The position numbers were made by a program, and so were the translations under genes. DNA of 64,000 bases. It comes from Ostrinia nubilalis. Its lineage: Eukaryota; Arthropoda; Insecta; Lepidoptera; Crambidae. The stretch lies in NCBI RefSeq assembly GCF_963855985.1, contig NC_087111.1, positions 5,709,001 to 5,773,000 of the forward strand, written 5' to 3'. The notes beneath the pieces are model-generated. The model was given only the letters and a program-made list of their open reading frames with translations, ran no database searches and had not been told where the DNA came from. This document shows, in pieces, positions 11,803 to 21,556 of this stretch (positions are counted from its first letter, which is position 1; every line of letters begins with the position of its first letter).

Positions 11803-12057
11803 AAGTTTAACAGTTATTTTGTGTAAGTTACAGTAACAAATACCAATGTAGTTAAGGTATTTTTCAAAAATAAGTAGGTACCTACGTAACGTAACGTACG
11901 ATATGCACGTAATTCGTTTTATAGGGTATTAAGCACGTATCCAGTCTAGCTAGTAAACTGTCTGATATTAAAACACCTTTACGGCAAACCCTTTTTATAT
12001 AAAATGAGGGTATTCAGTTATTAAATTTTAATATAACAATTCATATAACAATAAATC

Positions 12058-12235
12058 CGCTAGGCTAGCTACCACCATCTTACCTAAGGAAGTGTCGCCA
12101 TAGCAACAATGTTGTTTTGTTTCAGCAACAGTTAGAGGTAAGATAGCTAGTTCCTTTGTGATTGAGGATTCCGGGTGAATCTCTCTTCCACCTTCGGCCT
12201 GATCATCACTTTCCGTCAGGTGCCTAACTAAGTAT
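12058..12235 (+). mobile_element. SINE body, copy 1, lacking tRNA-like head
   Basis: Matches the reverse complement of the SINE at 34813-35145 over its body: CTAGCTACCACCATCTTACC at the start, then the AGGATTCCGGGTGAA phrase and the CTTGATCATCACTT-type phrase. The 5' tRNA-like part is missing. Confidence 0.7.
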
Positions 12236-12601
12236 ATGTAGTACTGAAAATAGAGAAAGTGAGCTTATGTATTATTGTTGTCTAGATCTTACTTTGTTAA
12301 CCCATCTAGCGAAACCCTATCTTATATCCAAGGTACGCTAGTCTTCAGACGTAATTATACAACTTTCATTATAATTACAATTTCTGTAATCATAAGCTTC
12401 CATTGATTACAGTTGACCTTGATTTTGAATTCATAATGCTTTGACGTTTAAATACAAAGATATTGTATATCTATTTTAGGTTTCTTACTAATTTATGAGT
12501 AGGTAAGTTAGTCGTATGGAGGGTGATGACCTTTCTCTTTTTTATAGCGAAGAAGGCTTTAACAGCACTCATGCTACTATTTTTTAGCAATGTACCTTTT
12601 A

Positions 12602-12799
12602 GGCTGAGTCCGCACTACGGTTTTTTCCCGTAAGCGGTAAACCGCCAAACCGGGACACGGCCCGAAACGTATAAGTACGCGTGAAAAAGCCGCAGTGCGG
12701 TCGCTTGCATTAGTCTTTGGTTTTACTTGAATTACTTGATTATAAAATCACGCGGTTAAAAACCGCGGTGGTTTAGCCGTAGGTAGTGCAGACTCGGTC
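12602..12799. mobile_element. PIF/Harbinger-like MITE, TTA duplication
   Basis: Left end GGCTGAGTCCGCACTACGG and right end GTGCAGACTCGGTC are imperfect inverted repeats. TTA flanks both sides (12599-12601 and 12800-12802). A 3-bp TTA duplication is typical of PIF/Harbinger. No coding sequence. Confidence 0.7.
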
Positions 12800-12825
12800 T
12801 TACCATACCATGCCTTACCCAAGTC

Positions 12826-13000
12826 TGTCGCCTAATCAACAATGTTAACAGCACTGTTGTGTTCCGGCAGTTGGAGGTAGGAAAGCTAGTTACTCTGTGG
12901 TTGAGGAATCCGGGTGAAGCTCGAATCCACCTTCGACCTGACTATCACTTCTATCAGGTGAGATGCAAGCCAGAAGCTTCCTTGCTGTGGATAAAACCTT
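12826..13000 (+). mobile_element. SINE body, copy 2
   Basis: Shares GTTAACAGCACTGTTGTGTT, GGTTGAGGAATCCGGGTGAA and ACTTCTATCAGGTGAGATGC with the SINE at 34813-35145. It lies directly against an RTE 3' end. Confidence 0.68.
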
Positions 13001-13007
13001 GCTGTCC

Positions 13008-13158
13008 ACAAGGTGGACTGACGACCTCATAAATGTAGCAGGCAGGCGCTGGATGTAGGCCGCTGCCAACCGGGCGATGTGGAAATCATTGGGGGAGGCC
13101 TATGTTCAGCAGTGGACATCCTGGGGCTGAAATGATAATGATGATGATGATGATGATG
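13008..13158 (+). mobile_element. RTE-like LINE 3' end with (ATG)n tail
   Basis: The sequence encodes a decayed RTE ORF2 C-terminus (ACAAGGTGGACTGACGACCT, then GGGGGAGGCCTATGTTCAGC, then GCAGTGGACATCCTGGGGCT). It ends in an ATGATG microsatellite at 13135-13158, the known tail of RTE elements. It is 5'-truncated. Confidence 0.85.
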
Positions 13159-14869
13159 AATGTTGTGTTTATGGGTAACAGGAAACCTTCACCATACCAT
13201 AGCATAGGTGCTATGTTATCAAACCTGCATAGAGTAGCTCGTTTTAATTACTTTGCGGCTGCATGCATGGAAACGTATGGCTTTACGGGTACAGTCGCGG
13301 GCAAAATGTCAACAGGGAAATATGTAAAAAATGTTAATTATTGAGACTAAAAACAACAAAACAATAATATCCAAGAACTTGATTTAATTATTTCTAGGTT
13401 ACGTAAGTATTTAGTTTTACTATTCACCATAGTCTTAAATCTATGCTTTAGTTTCATTTGAACTTAGGGGGGAATAGGGACCCTACTTAAGTAAGTATTT
13501 TTAAAGATCTTGCATAAGGTAACGTGAAAATTTGAGTACATTCGTGTTTTGAATGTAGGTAATTTAAAAAAAAAAGAAATCAACATCACAAAAAAAAGTA
13601 TTATGTTTATGTTTACTTACAGTTGCAACATCATTCGGAGAATATTATTTAATAACAAACTTTGTACTTTAATTGTATTATTAAAAGATAATCATGTTCC
13701 CGTTACAGCAATGAGAGCATAATGCGAATCTTGTATAATGTGATATTGATCACCATAAGCCATTGAGCCCCGTGCAACTGGGAACAACGAAACACAGGGG
13801 AAACTTTTACAGCATTTTGTAATGCTTTAAAAAGCTTCTTGAGATCTATCAATCAATGTAAAGTAGTAATTATTTTAAGTGTAGAAAATATTAAACCAGC
13901 TTAGAGGTCCAGGGTATGATTCCCGGATAGGACAGAATTTTCCAATTTTATTTCTAAAATTAAATATATAACACCATAAGTTAAGCTGTTATTCGGGTTT
14001 TTATACCATTTAAGACGTCGCTGGGGCTCTTAAGTTTTTGGACATCGCGTTGCCTTAGACAAAATGAAATTCGAAGACAAAATTACATTAAAACGTTCGA
14101 AGAAAACGAAGTAGACTCAATCATAATCTTACTTATCTCATAATCTACATGCACCTGGAAAATTTCACTAGAAATAAAACAAGACCGAAGAAAAAAAAGA
14201 AGATCGATGTTTAATCCCTAAACCGATCTTAATAAAGTTCCCCCAACAAAGAACATAAGACGGGCAAATCTTTTGTTTCACAATGCTTTGTTTTTAAGTT
14301 TTAATGCTAACTAAAAAGCAAGGTAAAGTAGTGGGATGAGTTTAAATCCCTTATTTTCTATTGGAAAACTTTTACCTTTCATCGATGGAATCTTCGTAAT
14401 AAAAGATTGAGTAAACGAGATTTATTATAGTGGAACGATTACCCAACTATAATATAATTTAAAAAACACGGCTTAGTGACAACAGCACATAAGTTCATTG
14501 GGATAAGAAAAACCAACAAGCCATTGGTTGGGATAAAAAAATGGGATTTTTACTGTTTTCCGATCTATTTTCAATTCGCATAATTCCAGGTGGAAAATTT
14601 TCAAAATGTCATCAAGAAACAAAGGAAAAAATTTTTTATTTTACATCTATTTTGTATTTGAGAAAAGAAAAAACACAGGAAAAAATATTTTCTATAGTTA
14701 GGTATTTTCTTTGTGTCTGTACTTTATGCAACATGTTCGATACAAATCGAAAATGAATATTATTTCCTCGAAATGAGTTTTCTAAAATATTAATAACCAA
14801 TTAAAGGTGACTATAGTTTAAATCGAATACAGCTGTAAAATGCAGTGCAAATTAATTGCAATCATCAAG
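13159..14869. other. Non-coding, no gene recognised
   Basis: AT-rich DNA. Short open frames here (for example 14541-14756) show no family features and no coding bias I can defend. A GGGTATGATTCCCGG-like string near 13910 recalls a tRNA B box and may be SINE debris. Confidence 0.45.
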
Positions 14870-15062
14870 ATATTTGACACTTTTATAGTGCGAACAGCTA
14901 GTGACTGGAATTCGCTGCCTGCTGCTGTCTTTCCTGAACACAATAATCCGGGCCTTTTCAAGACCAGAGTGAATAGGCACTTACAGGGCAGATATCGTAT
15001 GTACCATATCCTAGACTGCATCTTACTTAACACCAGGTGCAATTACCTGTCTTGTCTTGCAT
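14870..15062 (+). pseudogene. LINE ORF2 C-terminal remnant
   Basis: The plus-strand translation reads FDTFIVRTASDWNSLPAAVF followed by FKTRVNRHLQGRYR. This is the characteristic last segment of Jockey/CR1-type ORF2 proteins in insects (a 'VRTAxxWNSLPxxVF...FKxRVxxxL' pattern known from the family). Nothing upstream continues the RT, so it is a 5'-truncated insertion. The sequence ends at a stop near 15064, followed by AAAAAAGAAAGAG. Confidence 0.75.
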
Positions 15063-15464
15063 AAAAAAGAAAGAGTGACAAAATGTACTGAATTCTATCT
15101 TTTTATATCGTATTCGAAATTACTGGAATCTCCAGTTAAGAAAATTAACCACAAAAATATTCAAAATTAAGTACCTACTAAGTGGTTTTATCGTTTTAAA
15201 GTATATTTATTAAACGTCTCGCTGGACTCGAACCGGCAATAGTAGGTTTTCATTTCCTGGATTCCACTGCGCCTGAGGGTATCTGGCCGAAACGGAAAAT
15301 TACATTGAAGTTATATTTGGAAATGTAAACTCTCGAAGAATCGCATTACAATCTCGTTCTTGTTACTTATATTTAATTGAAATTAAAATAATTGAGACAT
15401 TAGTCTAAAAAGATTTTTTGTTCGTGAACGATTGAGCGAATCGTAGTTTAGGAGGTCGGGTACC
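15063..15464. other. Non-coding, with tRNA-like SINE debris
   Basis: Positions 15210-15290 contain GCTGGACTCGAACCGGCAAT, an inverted B-box-like string followed by an inverted A-box-like area. This is likely a minus-strand tRNA-derived SINE fragment. Nothing else recognised. Confidence 0.4.
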
Positions 15465-15680
15465 TATTCTTCTTCTTCTTATTCGTTACGCTCTTGGCAG
15501 AGCGGTCGTGGTCACGTTGAGGCGTTGTTCACATCGGTTGTAGAGGCGGATACAACTCTCCGCACGATCTCCCTCCATCTCTCTCTATTGGCAGACTGTC
15601 TGGTGCAGTCACATAAGCCGTCTCCCATTGCTGCTTTCACTTGGTCGGGCCAGCGCATTGGTGACCTGCCGTCGGGTACC
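15465..15680 (-). repeat. Interspersed repeat fragment, probably LINE 3' region
   Basis: The run TTCTTCTTCTTATTCG followed by GCAGAGCGGTCGTGGTCACG looks like a microsatellite tail and 3' region of a minus-strand retroelement. The family was not identified. Confidence 0.45.
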
Positions 15681-15714
15681 TATGCAAGCATTTAAAAAAG
15701 TATTTTTAGAGGTA

Positions 15715-15968
15715 TCATCATCATCATCATCATTTTCAGCCATAGGACGTCCACTGCTGAACATAGGTCTCCTCCAATGATTTCCACAATGGCCGGTTGG
15801 TGGCAGCCTGCATCCAGCGCCATTATGAGGTCGTCGGTTCACCTTGTGGGTGGACATCCTACGCTGCGCTTTCCGGTACGAGGCCTCCATTCCAGAATCA
15901 TGCTGCCCCATCGGCCGTCAGTTCTGCTTACTTACTATGTGCTCTGCCCATTGCCACTTCAGCTTTCT
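15715..15968 (-). mobile_element. RTE-like LINE 3' end
   Basis: Minus strand. It starts in ORF2 coding for a KWQWAEH-like segment and GRWGS-type sequence, continues through the TRKAQRRMSTHKVNRRPHNG region and ends in (ATGATG)n at 15717-15733. Same family as 31692-32036 and 63234-63471. Frames are broken. Confidence 0.85.
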
Positions 15969-16499
15969 AATCTTTCTTTCGAAAATTACTTATAAATCCT
16001 TATCCTAAATAATTTAGAGGTATACCAACTCCTTCTAAGTAACAATATGTAAGTCAGTTAGTTATAAAAGTACAATTATTACTTTTTAGTATGAATTGAA
16101 TGGTTGGTAAAATCATCAAATGTTTAAAAAGTGATGTTTTTGGATTTTTTGTTTTGAATTTTGGAAGATTGAAGCCTGTATCACAGAATAATAATAAGTA
16201 CTACGTACAGAAGTTTTTCTTCGCGAAGGTATTCAAAAAAATGTATGCTCAATGTCATCAACAATACGGTGTAATTTAGCTTGTCTTAAGAGTCGAGCAC
16301 CGTTTTGTTGACATACGTCAGTGATCGGTACTGTCTTGATGCCATAGGGCTGACTGCTACAAGAAGCTACTGTGTCGCCATCTAGCGCACCACACTTGCA
16401 TTCACTGCTCTTCGCGGCAACGCGCAGCTACATGCGGCCGCCAGTTATATAGTGTAAGAGCTAGCACCTAAATATTTTATAACACACATAACTGTGACA
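15969..16499. other. Non-coding, no gene seen
   Basis: Unassigned DNA. It contains one GTCGCCATCTAGCGCACCAC string (16374-16393) resembling the CTCF-like motif seen at 44964-45179. Confidence 0.4.
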
Positions 16500-16504
16500 A
16501 TTTA

Positions 16505-16534
16505 TTTCACGTGGGCGAAGCCAAAAAGCTAGTA
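16505..16534 (+). mobile_element. Helitron-like 3' end fragment
   Basis: TTTCACGTGGGCGAAGCCAA followed by AAAGCTAGT matches the 3' end of the Helitron-like repeats at 28808-29056 (GCGGGCGAAGCC...AGCTAGT). Only the last 30 bp is seen. Confidence 0.5.
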
Positions 16535-16994
16535 AGAAATAAAAATTCAATTCAGTAGGTATTTCAAACCAAATTTTATTACATAAACAAACATTATACT
16601 AATTTCATTATGGGCCCTTAGTATGTGAAAACTGCAATTGACGATATTTCGCACTGTTTTCAATATTATGTATTACAGAACGTATGTGTGATGGGATGAT
16701 ATTTTCGAAAACACGATTAGAAAAAAAATTTCTCGAAAAAAAAACATTTACCTCTGGATTTTTTTATAAAAGTTTAATATGACCGTGTTTTACAATAAAA
16801 TTCCTATAAAATCACAAAGGTATCATGTTTGCCTCTTTGATTTCCTGGCTGTTTTAGATTTCAAAAACCTAAATATATTAATTTATTAACTTTCTGATAA
16901 AAATGTGAATGGCTCTTACGATGTCCCCCTCTTAAATCAAAATGTCTTTATTTGGTCTATATGCCCATCATCACTATGTAATAATTATAAAAAA

Positions 16995-17130
16995 AAGTCG
17001 CTTTCCTGTCTGTCTGTCCCTATGTATGCTTAGATCTTTAAAACTATGCAACAGATTTTGATACGGTATTTAGGGTTCCGTAGCCAAATGGCAAAAACGG
17101 AACCCTTATAGATTCGTCATATAGTCTGTC
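16995..17130 (+). mobile_element. Fragments of two interspersed repeats (GTCGCTTTCCTGTC family and GGGTTCCGTAGCC family)
   Basis: 16997-17060 begins AAGTCGCTTTCCTGTCTGTC, as do the copies at 36464 and (partly) 36733. It passes abruptly at about 17068 into GGGTTCCGTAGCCAAATGGC followed by AAAAACGGAACCC, which is itself an inverted-repeat unit. Both are common in lepidopteran DNA as I know it. Confidence 0.55.
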
Positions 17131-17976
17131 TGAACATAGAACGTTTTTGTGCACTTTTTAAAATGAGTTAACCAAGTACATATATGGCTATCAGACTTGC
17201 TCACGTCCGTCCGTTTTTTGTAGGATTAATATAATTAAGTATGTAGTAGGTTCTTCAATGAAAGACAGGATTTCAGTATATGTCCGTTTACTTCAGGAGT
17301 TCCAGAGTAGGTACAGTACAATGTAGTGTTCCCGGGGCCTATAGGCTTTTAGGCCACTAAGTAGGAGTACGCGGTGTCGCGGCGCGGAGGTGCAAGGTCC
17401 GGAATATCCAGTATATGGATGATCCCGTACGCCAGCACTAGTCGGCGGGAATAAACGTGTTCCGATGCCCTAGTAACGCTAAAAGGTCCAACAGATCCAG
17501 AGATGGATGCTGCTGTACGCTTCAAGCTCCTATGCAATGGAAGACACACGGGCAATCTTGCCCTGACTACTTAAGGACGGGAAAAAATCAAATGATATTG
17601 CGAGCTAACTACGAACAGTGCCATCTATTGACAACCGTGCGAACTACGTAGTGTCGTTGCTCGGTGATAGGTGTTGCTGATTGTAGCTCGTTGTTACAAG
17701 TAACATTTATTTTTTGCATTCGGCTCTTGGTCTAACCCAAACGAAACACGAACAACTAATGAACTAACAATGAACAAAGTTGATAAATTAGTAATATGTA
17801 AATAATGAATTTGTTTTACGAGCTGTCCCGGCGTACTTCGTACCGCAAATTAATATAAAGTTGTTTATGTGATTTATAAAATCGCAATATTAATTTTTGA
17901 AAGTAGGGTCATTGTGCTGGTTTTCTATCTAACTTCGGTTTTCGTCCATTTCACTGAGCTGCCATAAACACATGCG
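17131..17976. other. Non-coding; unusually GC-rich patch at 17330-17660
   Basis: The patch includes CGCGGTGTCGCGGCGCGGAG and several broken frames. It may be the remnant of an LTR or other retroelement, but I cannot name it. The rest shows nothing. Confidence 0.35.
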
Positions 17977-18773
17977 TAAAAGGACATCATCCACGTTTCA
18001 TATATTTTTGGTCCAAAATCAAAAGTGCCGGCCAACAAAAAAAAAAGGTATTCTGACAGAATACGTCTGCCTTAGCATTTGTTACTATGGCACCAAAGCC
18101 GTAGCTCCACTGTGCGTCGAGTATTTGAGATCTAAAAGTCATCGATTATTCATACATTTTTTGTTCAAAATCAAAAGTGTCGGCCAATAAAAAAAAAGTG
18201 CTGTGTTCTGACAGAATACGTCCGCCTTAGCATTTGTTATTATGGCACCAAAGCTGTAGCACCACTATGCGTCGAGTATTTGAGATCTAAAATTCATCGA
18301 CGATTCATAGGTACATTTTTTGTTCAAAATCAAAAGTGTCGGCCAATAACAAAAAGTGCTGTCTTCTGACAGAATACGTCGGCCTTAGCATTTGTTACTA
18401 TGGCACCAAAGCTGTAGCACCACTGTGCGTCGAGTATTTGAGATCTAAAATTCATCGACGATTCATACATTTTTTGTTCAAAATCAAAAATGTCGGCCAA
18501 TAAAAAAAAAAGTGCTGTATTCTGACAGAATACGTCCGCCTTAGTATTTGTTACTATGACACCAAAGCTGTAGCACCACTGTGCATCGTAGTATTTGAGA
18601 TCAAAGTCAGTCGTTTCATATATTTTTAGAGCTCAAATACTACGATGCACAGTAGTGCTACAGCTTTGGTGCCATAGTAATAAATGCTAAGGCGGAGGTA
18701 TTCTATCAGAATACAGCACTTTTATTTTTTGGCCGGCACTTTTGATTTTGGACCAAAATGGATGATGTCCTTT
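17977..18773. mobile_element. TIR element with internal tandem units of about 155 bp
   Basis: The left end AAGGACATCATCCACGTTTC continues to GGTCCAAAATCAAAAGTGCC. The right end is its inverse (CACTTTTGATTTTGGACC ... GATGATGTCCTTT). Inside are about four direct copies of a unit containing AAAATCAAAAGTGTCGGCCA, TTCTGACAGAATACGTC, GCATTTGTTACTATGGCACC and GTCGAGTATTTGAGATCTA, spaced about 152, 159 and 153 bp. A final unit lies in opposite orientation. No protein. Confidence 0.85.
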
Positions 18774-19188
18774 GAATACAAAGTATTGTATTCACAGAAG
18801 GCAGTAGCCATCCCACGCTAGTTTTGTTGCAATCTATAATGCCTAAGCAACAGTTCTACCTAAATGAAAATGTAATTTTAAAAGTAGTGCGTTCCAAAAA
18901 ATTACGTAAATGCGCGGCCATACACCGGTCACCGGTACATTGCAGAAATCATCGCGCTAGAAAAAAAACGTGCTGACAGGAAAAGTTTTTGGCACGTATG
19001 TCTAATTGATAGCATTATAAACACAATTTAAGTGTTTATTAAACTTCTTCATACAAAATTAAATCTTAGATGACTAAGGGTCATTTTTTTAAAGCATAGC
19101 TCAGGTCATATAGCAGGCAAATCAACTCGGAAAGGGATCAACAACGTATCGCCTTTTGTGGCATGGAGGTAATAGTGGAGAGGAAATA
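18774..19188. other. Non-coding, no gene seen
   Basis: Unassigned sequence between two TIR elements. No open frame with recognisable content. Confidence 0.4.
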
Positions 19189-19190
19189 TA

Positions 19191-19454
19191 CAGGGTGTTA
19201 GGTAAATGGGTATATGAGCCGACACTAGCCCATGTTAACATGGTCATGTAAATGGTATGGTGAAGTCAGAAATCTGATATCATCATTTTATTTTTTTTTA
19301 TTTTCATACAAAATAAATTTTAAAAAATCCGATTTGTATGAAAAATAAAATAATTAAAATGAAGATATCAATTTTCTGACTTCACCATACCATTTATATG
19401 ACCATGTTAACATGGGCTAGTGTCGGCTCATATACCCATTTACCTAACACCCTG
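19191..19454. mobile_element. Long-hairpin MITE of Tc1/mariner type, TA duplication
   Basis: The arms (left CAGGGTGTTAGGTAAATGGG, right its inverse) pair over about 100 bp each with few mismatches. TA flanks both ends (19189-19190 and 19455-19456). It could fold into a 264-base hairpin. No coding sequence. Confidence 0.85.
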
Positions 19455-19624
19455 TAGATCTATACAAAAATTCGACAAATTAATGACAAACAGCTGTTTA
19501 TCTCTTTCTAACTTACCCCTGGTGATGTATAAAAAAAAGAAATAGATGTTTGGTCAGTACTCATTCTGGCAACATTTTCATGTGACGTCACTAACTACCT
19601 GACTTGTGCCGAGTAGGTACCTAC

Positions 19625-19753
19625 ATACAAGATTTAAGAAAACAACATATTTATAGGCAACCAGCTGACAACTACACGCACACACACACACACACAAATA
19701 CCTGTCAGCTGATTGCCTATATTGCGGCCATGTTGTTTTCTTAAATCGTGTAT
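19625..19753. mobile_element. Hairpin MITE with a central CA microsatellite
   Basis: Left arm ATACAAGATTTAAGAAAACA... and right arm ...TTTTCTTAAATCGTGTAT pair. An inner pair (AGGCAACCAGCTGACA and TGTCAGCTGATTGCCT) flanks a (CA)n tract at about 19677-19698. Confidence 0.7.
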
Positions 19754-20445
19754 GTATTTATAATGCGTGTAAATGTGTGCGTAATGTACCGAGTACGTTT
19801 ATTTTAAAGTTACGCCAAGTCCATGAGACATTGATATACGTCAGTGTTTTGCGAGCTGTCATTGCCCTTCGCGCACTGTCATCGGCGAGGCAAGGCGTTT
19901 ACGTTACGGTGCGGATTGTGTGTGCGTTGCAGTATGGACTTTAGTTGACTGCCTTTATGAGCACTCGAACGACATAAAATAATATGATACATTTATGTAA
20001 GGGTATTTTAAGATCACAAAGTTGGCAACTCCGATAGTTGGACTAAAACCAGCGCAAAGACCCTATCCTGTTTGACACCTATAATAATTGACAATAGCTG
20101 GCTCGGCGAACTTCGGCAAACTAATGTGTGACGTGAAGTGCCAAATCGCGGAAAATGTCGGAAGAAATACATGAATTTGCATGAATTATCATGAATAACA
20201 ATAACCACTTAGTTACCTCTCAGTGTCTTCAGGCAACTTAAAAAAAGTACATTGTGTGTTTTTATTATTATTTAGGCAGTTAAATACTGCACAGTATTTT
20301 TTTATTTTTTTCCATAATACAAGAGTACGCGTGCGTGTGTCAATGCTCGCTCGTATCTCGTATGTGACGCCTTGTCGAATCGCCTCCTGTAGGTGGGCTA
20401 TCGTGCGTGTTTTGTTTTCGATGTGAACTCGCGGAGATGAACAGG
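19754..20445. other. Non-coding, no gene recognised
   Basis: Mixed-composition DNA with scattered CpG. Short frames here have no recognisable content. Confidence 0.4.
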
Positions 20446-20598
20446 CCTGCCTGTATTCACAAACTATGCTTGCATAATTAAGTGAAGCAGCAAATCGAAC
20501 GCATAGCGTTTAATAGAGCTCTGTGACTAGTTCGTGTGTCACCCTGTGCGTCCACGCGCACTGTGAGACCTCATAGTAATGTTTTTGAATACGGGCGA
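20446..20598. mobile_element. MITE, 'CCCGTATTCAcAAAC' family, copy 1
   Basis: Left TGTATTCACAAAC and right GTTTTTGAATACGGGC are inverted. The interior (GAAGCAGCAAATCGAACGCA, CAGAGCTC, TGTGCGTCCACGCGCA) is shared in opposite orientation with 31541-31685. Confidence 0.72.
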
Positions 20599-20785
20599 TA
20601 ATGTCCTAGTCATAGTCAATCTAAACAGACCAATTAGTTAGAGTCCTAGGTTTATCTAACTAAAGCAGAGCCTCTTCAAGGAATAATTAAAAGCCAGTCA
20701 CTATTATTAAATTAGACCTAACTAGATCATTGACAAAGACACTATCACAGGGCGTGGGTTCTCAATGAGCCCAATCAAAGCCTTA

Positions 20786-21366
20786 GGACCGGTTTCCACC
20801 TAAGCGGAGCGGAGAAGAGCGGAGCGGTGCGGACTGCGGAGACGAGAGGAGATGTGCAAAGCTGGCAGGCTATTTCGACCAAAGCGGAGCGGAGAAAAGC
20901 GAGCGGTGCGGAGACGAGAGATATGCGGTAATGCAGGCAGGCTATTTCCACCAAGTGGAGCGGAGAAGAGAGGAGCGGTGCGGAGACAAGTGGAGATGTG
21001 CGGCAAAGCTGGCAGGATATTTCTACCTAGTGGAGCGGAGAAGAGCGGAGCAGTGTGGAGACAAGAGATGTGCAAAGCTGGCAGGCTATTTCCACCAAAG
21101 TGGAGCGGAGATGTCAGCTGTCAGTCTATTGCTATCTATGAAACACCGCACTGCTCAGCACATCTCTGCCTGCACCGCTCCGCTCTTCTCCGCACCCGCT
21201 GTCAAATTCTATAGGAAAACAAGTGCGCCCAAAACTTGTCCGCTCGATCCATTTCCACCGAAGCGGAGCAGAATGGAGATGTGCAAATACCTAATGGGAA
21301 TCTGATTTTATTCAAAAAACTTCTCTGCTCCGCTCCGTACCGCTCCGCTTTGGTGGAAACCGGGCC
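20786..21366. mobile_element. PIF/Harbinger-like MITE with tandem GGAGCGGAGAAGAGCGGAGC units
   Basis: Ends GGACCGGTTTCCACC and GGTGGAAACCGGGCC are inverted. TTA flanks both sides (20783-20785 and 21367-21369). Inside, a unit of about 72 bp (GATGTGCAAAGCTGGCAGGC, TATTTCCACCAAAGCGGAGC) is repeated about four times. Each unit contains a copy of the TIR phrase TTTCCACCAAAGCGGAGCGG. The open frames of over 90 codons here are artefacts of the repeat. Confidence 0.85.
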
Positions 21367-21394
21367 TTAGCGCCACTGTATAGCGCCCCGCTAC

Positions 21395-21555
21395 TATAAA
21401 AGGAGTGAGTCTTACCTTACGGTGCGTAGTCAACTCCTGTTCCTTCAGGAGCTCAGTTCGAATTTCGAATTTTCAAATTTGAATTTGAAACGCGTTGTTT
21501 TTTTACAACTTGCCAGTGTTCGGATTGTCTATTGATATTCGCGTATTTTTCAAAG
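21395..21555 (+). promoter_or_regulatory. Candidate core promoter and non-coding first exon with splice donor (possibly Crz)
   Basis: TATAAAAG lies at 21395-21402. Initiator-like TCAACT is at 21430-21435 and TCAGTT at 21453-21458. The stretch from about 21430 to 21555 contains no ATG and ends CAAAG followed by GTAAGT, a strong 5' splice site (21556). The next plus-strand coding exon seen is corazonin exon A at 36212, which must be joined to something upstream because it starts at a splice acceptor. The link is inference: the intron would be 14.7 kb, and another unseen gene could own this promoter. Confidence 0.35.
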
Positions 21556-21556
21556 G

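Noticed and set aside
17349..17555. Minus-strand frame in the GC-rich patch as a host gene
   Set aside because: No start context, splice sites or recognisable domain. Possibly retroelement debris, but not nameable.
18000..18620. Regularly spaced repeats resembling a CRISPR array
   Set aside because: Units are about 155 bp, repeats are long and spacer-less, bounded by TIRs, in animal DNA. This is a transposon tandem array.
20800..21305. Three overlapping frames of 91-124 codons on both strands
   Set aside because: All are produced by the GGAGCGG tandem repeat of a MITE. The protein is a repeat of the repeat.
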